Of a DNA stretch of 32,851 nucleotides, positions 31,096 to 32,851 are shown piece after piece. Numbering within the stretch: position 1 is the stretch's first letter; every line of letters begins with the position of its first letter. A program made the position numbers and the translations under genes. The DNA is taken from NCBI GenBank assembly GCA_010015675.1, contig ML976988.1:1-32851 (forward strand). Reading direction: 5' to 3'. The stretch comes from Byssothecium circinans (taxonomy: Eukaryota > Ascomycota > Dothideomycetes > Pleosporales > Massarinaceae). The notes beneath the pieces are model-generated. The model saw only the letters and a program-made list of their open reading frames with translations. It was not told the origin of the DNA and made no database searches.

Positions 31096-31488
31096 TCAGA
31101 TGGCCAGCCTAGTACAGTGGTTGAGTAGCAGTCCATGGACGCATCTCCTGCTAGAAGTACAGGACGGCTTCTGGTCCCAACTGTAACGAGCTGGTGACAC
31201 GAGATGTGTATCCCAGCGAGTTGAGTTGGCACGCTCGACATGTGGGCCCTGAGGGGTTTCGTTGAGTCGGATGATCCGGTTACGATCGTCCACATATTCA
31301 ACACTTGAGGGAACTGGGGGCTTTGTTGTCGATTCGATGGTCCGCTTACGTCTGTCGACATCTTCGACCATTACATGTGGTGTCTGGGGGATACATGAAG
31401 GCTCTACTCTTTGGATCCGGCCTTGCGCAGACGCTTTCCTCTTAGAATGGCTAAAGCCTTGGCTTCTGGGTCCGCCATAGAGTCTCAT
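31096..31488 (-). CDS. Doubtful hypothetical ORF with a two-copy internal repeat
   Basis: From ATG 31488 the frame gives 130 aa (open back to a TTG at 31530 preceded by TAA). The first part (MRLYGGPRSQGFSHSKRKAS) is basic and Ser-rich. It then has two related units about 22 residues apart, VEDVDRRKRTIESTTKPPVP and VEYVDDRNRIIRLNETPQGP, the second followed by another PHVE like the PHVMVE before the first. The last 40 residues (Cys/Ser/Arg-rich) look non-coding, so a frameshift or missed splice site may cut the real end. I do not recognise it. It may be a fragment of a disordered repeat protein gene or chance. Confidence 0.3.
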   Translation of the reverse strand: MRLYGGPRSQGFSHSKRKASAQGRIQRVEPSCIPQTPHVMVEDVDRRKRTIESTTKPPVPSSVEYVDDRNRIIRLNETPQGPHVERANSTRWDTHLVSPARYSWDQKPSCTSSRRCVHGLLLNHCTRLAI

Positions 31489-32395
31489 GGTATCATTGTC
31501 TTCCTGGACTTGGATCACACTTGCCTCCAATTAAGCTAGAGCTCGCCAGTACGTTATTCACGATAGGCGAGTGTGGACAGGGAGGCTAGATCGAACCACA
31601 CTGCTCCTCTCTACCTCTGAGGGCAGTGCCTTTGGTACTTGTTCATCGAGCTGCATGTTTGCTCGATGGTGAGTGCTGGAGGGTACATATTTTTACGTGC
31701 GTGATAAATTTTACGATGTTCATGTCTCTTTATCGTCATTGTTGCTGTTCAAGTGTTTGATCTCTTTCCACCTTGTGGGCTCTTCTAGCCATTGGTCTTA
31801 CTGCGTTCCGACACTTGTCGTTCAGCCATTCGCTTTCAGTCCACATTAGCGGTCTCTAGGTCGAGACTAGCGGATGTGTGGGAACGCAGCTGAGGATATC
31901 AATCGTCCTCTTTCAGTAGACATACACACAATATCATTCGCATCACACTCACTTGACCTCTTCTTTTCACCTTCTCTCTGTTCAGGCGTGCCCACTGCTA
32001 CACTGCATTTACTTTCACTCGTGAATTAATGATGCAAAATGGTTCGAAGTTCGCGACTTTCACCTTTCCAGCCTCCACTAGGCGACTAGTCTCATTCAAG
32101 TAAGCCCCGCTCGTGTTCAACACCAAACAGCCTTTATGACGTTGCTGCCTTACTTCTATCATAACCACCATACTGCGCATCACAAACCTCCAAAAGTGTT
32201 TGAAATGTAATACTTTCTCAGCCATTGCTTTCTCAAAGACGTTGACGAAAGTAGTATATACCCAACAAAGCCTCACTCCTCCCCTGTGCCGACCTACGAG
32301 TGTGGTCACGCAGTAGACCCATCACCCAGTCCACTACGGAGTACATAGACGGAAGTTTTCCACCGTTGATCCATCCACAACAAAAAAAAATCAAA
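31489..32395. other. Intergenic region upstream of the small membrane protein gene
   Basis: About 900 bp with no supported gene. Pyrimidine-rich patches (31960-31990) and an A-run just before ATG 32396 suit a promoter and leader for the downstream gene. Reverse-strand frames (31998-32309, 32233-32457) show no motif. Confidence 0.4.
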
Positions 32396-32739
32396 ATGCC
32401 GAAAGAACCCCACGCATACATCCCCGCGCCGTCAATTGGCCATGAGCTCGGAGTCATGTTCGGCTTTATCGGTACGTCTTTAATTCATGTTTCTCCTCCC
32501 ACATGGGGTCATGAACTCAGCGGGATTCAGGCGTTATGATTGTCTGCTCCGTGATATATGGACTGCTGTGGCAAAAGGCGAATAAGACGAGTCAGCGGAA
32601 GGAAGTGGAGCGGATTGAGAAGTTGAGGGCGAGTGGGCTGTTGGATCGGGAGAAGGAGAAGGAGAGGAGTGGACAGTTTAGAGAGGGCACGGGGGGAGAG
32701 GAGGTGGTTGGAGGGGATGGATTTTGTGGCGTACGCTGA
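32396..32739 (+). CDS. Small single-pass membrane protein, 94 aa
   Basis: Exons 32396-32471 and 32531-32739 are joined across a 59-bp intron (GTACGT donor, ATTCAG acceptor). An upstream CTCAG at 32520 would shift the frame and was rejected. The ATG follows a long A-run (CAAAAAAAAATCAAAATG), a normal fungal leader. Residues 1-17 (MPKEPHAYIPAPSIGHE) precede one hydrophobic segment, LGVMFGFIGGVMIVCSVIYG, which the intron splits. A basic stretch (KANKTSQRKEVERIEKLRAS) and a charged, Gly/Glu-rich tail follow. Positive charges after the helix suggest that the C-terminus faces the cytosol. No family is recognised. Confidence 0.65.
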
Positions 32740-32851
32740 GTGTGATGATCTGGGGATGTGTGCGGTTACACATCGCGATTAAAATCGCGGGAAAGACACT
32801 TGTAAGCTAGCGTACAGGGTTCCTGATCACCCAGGGATGCTGATCACTTGC

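Overview
The window is nuclear DNA from a filamentous ascomycete (Pezizomycotina; Dothideomycetes is my guess but is not proven). The evidence is genes on both strands with many short introns (about 45-117 bp, GT...AG, CTAAC/CTGAC-type branch points), typical fungal families (SesB-type NLR, Dug3, UPF0643, CmcJ/AsaB-like oxidoreductase) and a Fot1/pogo-type transposon end. No tRNA, rRNA or CRISPR array was seen. Gene models were built by eye from reading frames, splice sites and family similarity; every spliced model given sums to a whole number of codons.

Region 1 (1-6.1 kb) is accessory in character. A pogo/Fot1-type transposase runs off the left edge, followed by its probable terminal repeat, a broken gene relic, a CmcJ/AsaB-like oxidoreductase with signs of decay, and a 10-exon NOD-like receptor gene (alpha/beta-hydrolase, NB-ARC, TPR).

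Region 2 (6.5-15.3 kb) holds a CCCH zinc-finger/RBR-type E3 ubiquitin ligase, a 308-residue protein I do not recognise, and a large TPR-CHAT protein that keeps the His and Cys expected of a CHAT/separase-type protease. An NLR, a ubiquitin ligase and a TPR-CHAT protein within 13 kb is the most suggestive neighbourhood in the window; a functional link is only a hypothesis.

Region 3 (16-29.5 kb) is housekeeping: Dug3-type glutamine amidotransferase (glutathione breakdown), importin alpha, a Pot1-like telomere protein that seems to lack the first OB fold, a UPF0643-family protein, the cohesin subunit Scc3/STAG, and a degenerate EF-hand protein whose first coding exon is the ATG alone. Importin alpha/Pot1 and UPF0643/Scc3 are divergent pairs sharing upstream regions.

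Region 4 (29.5-32.85 kb) is gene-poor. It has a pyrimidine-rich tract, three diverged copies of a local repeat with a 25-bp minisatellite inside, one doubtful repeat-containing ORF, and at the right end a small two-exon single-pass membrane protein gene.
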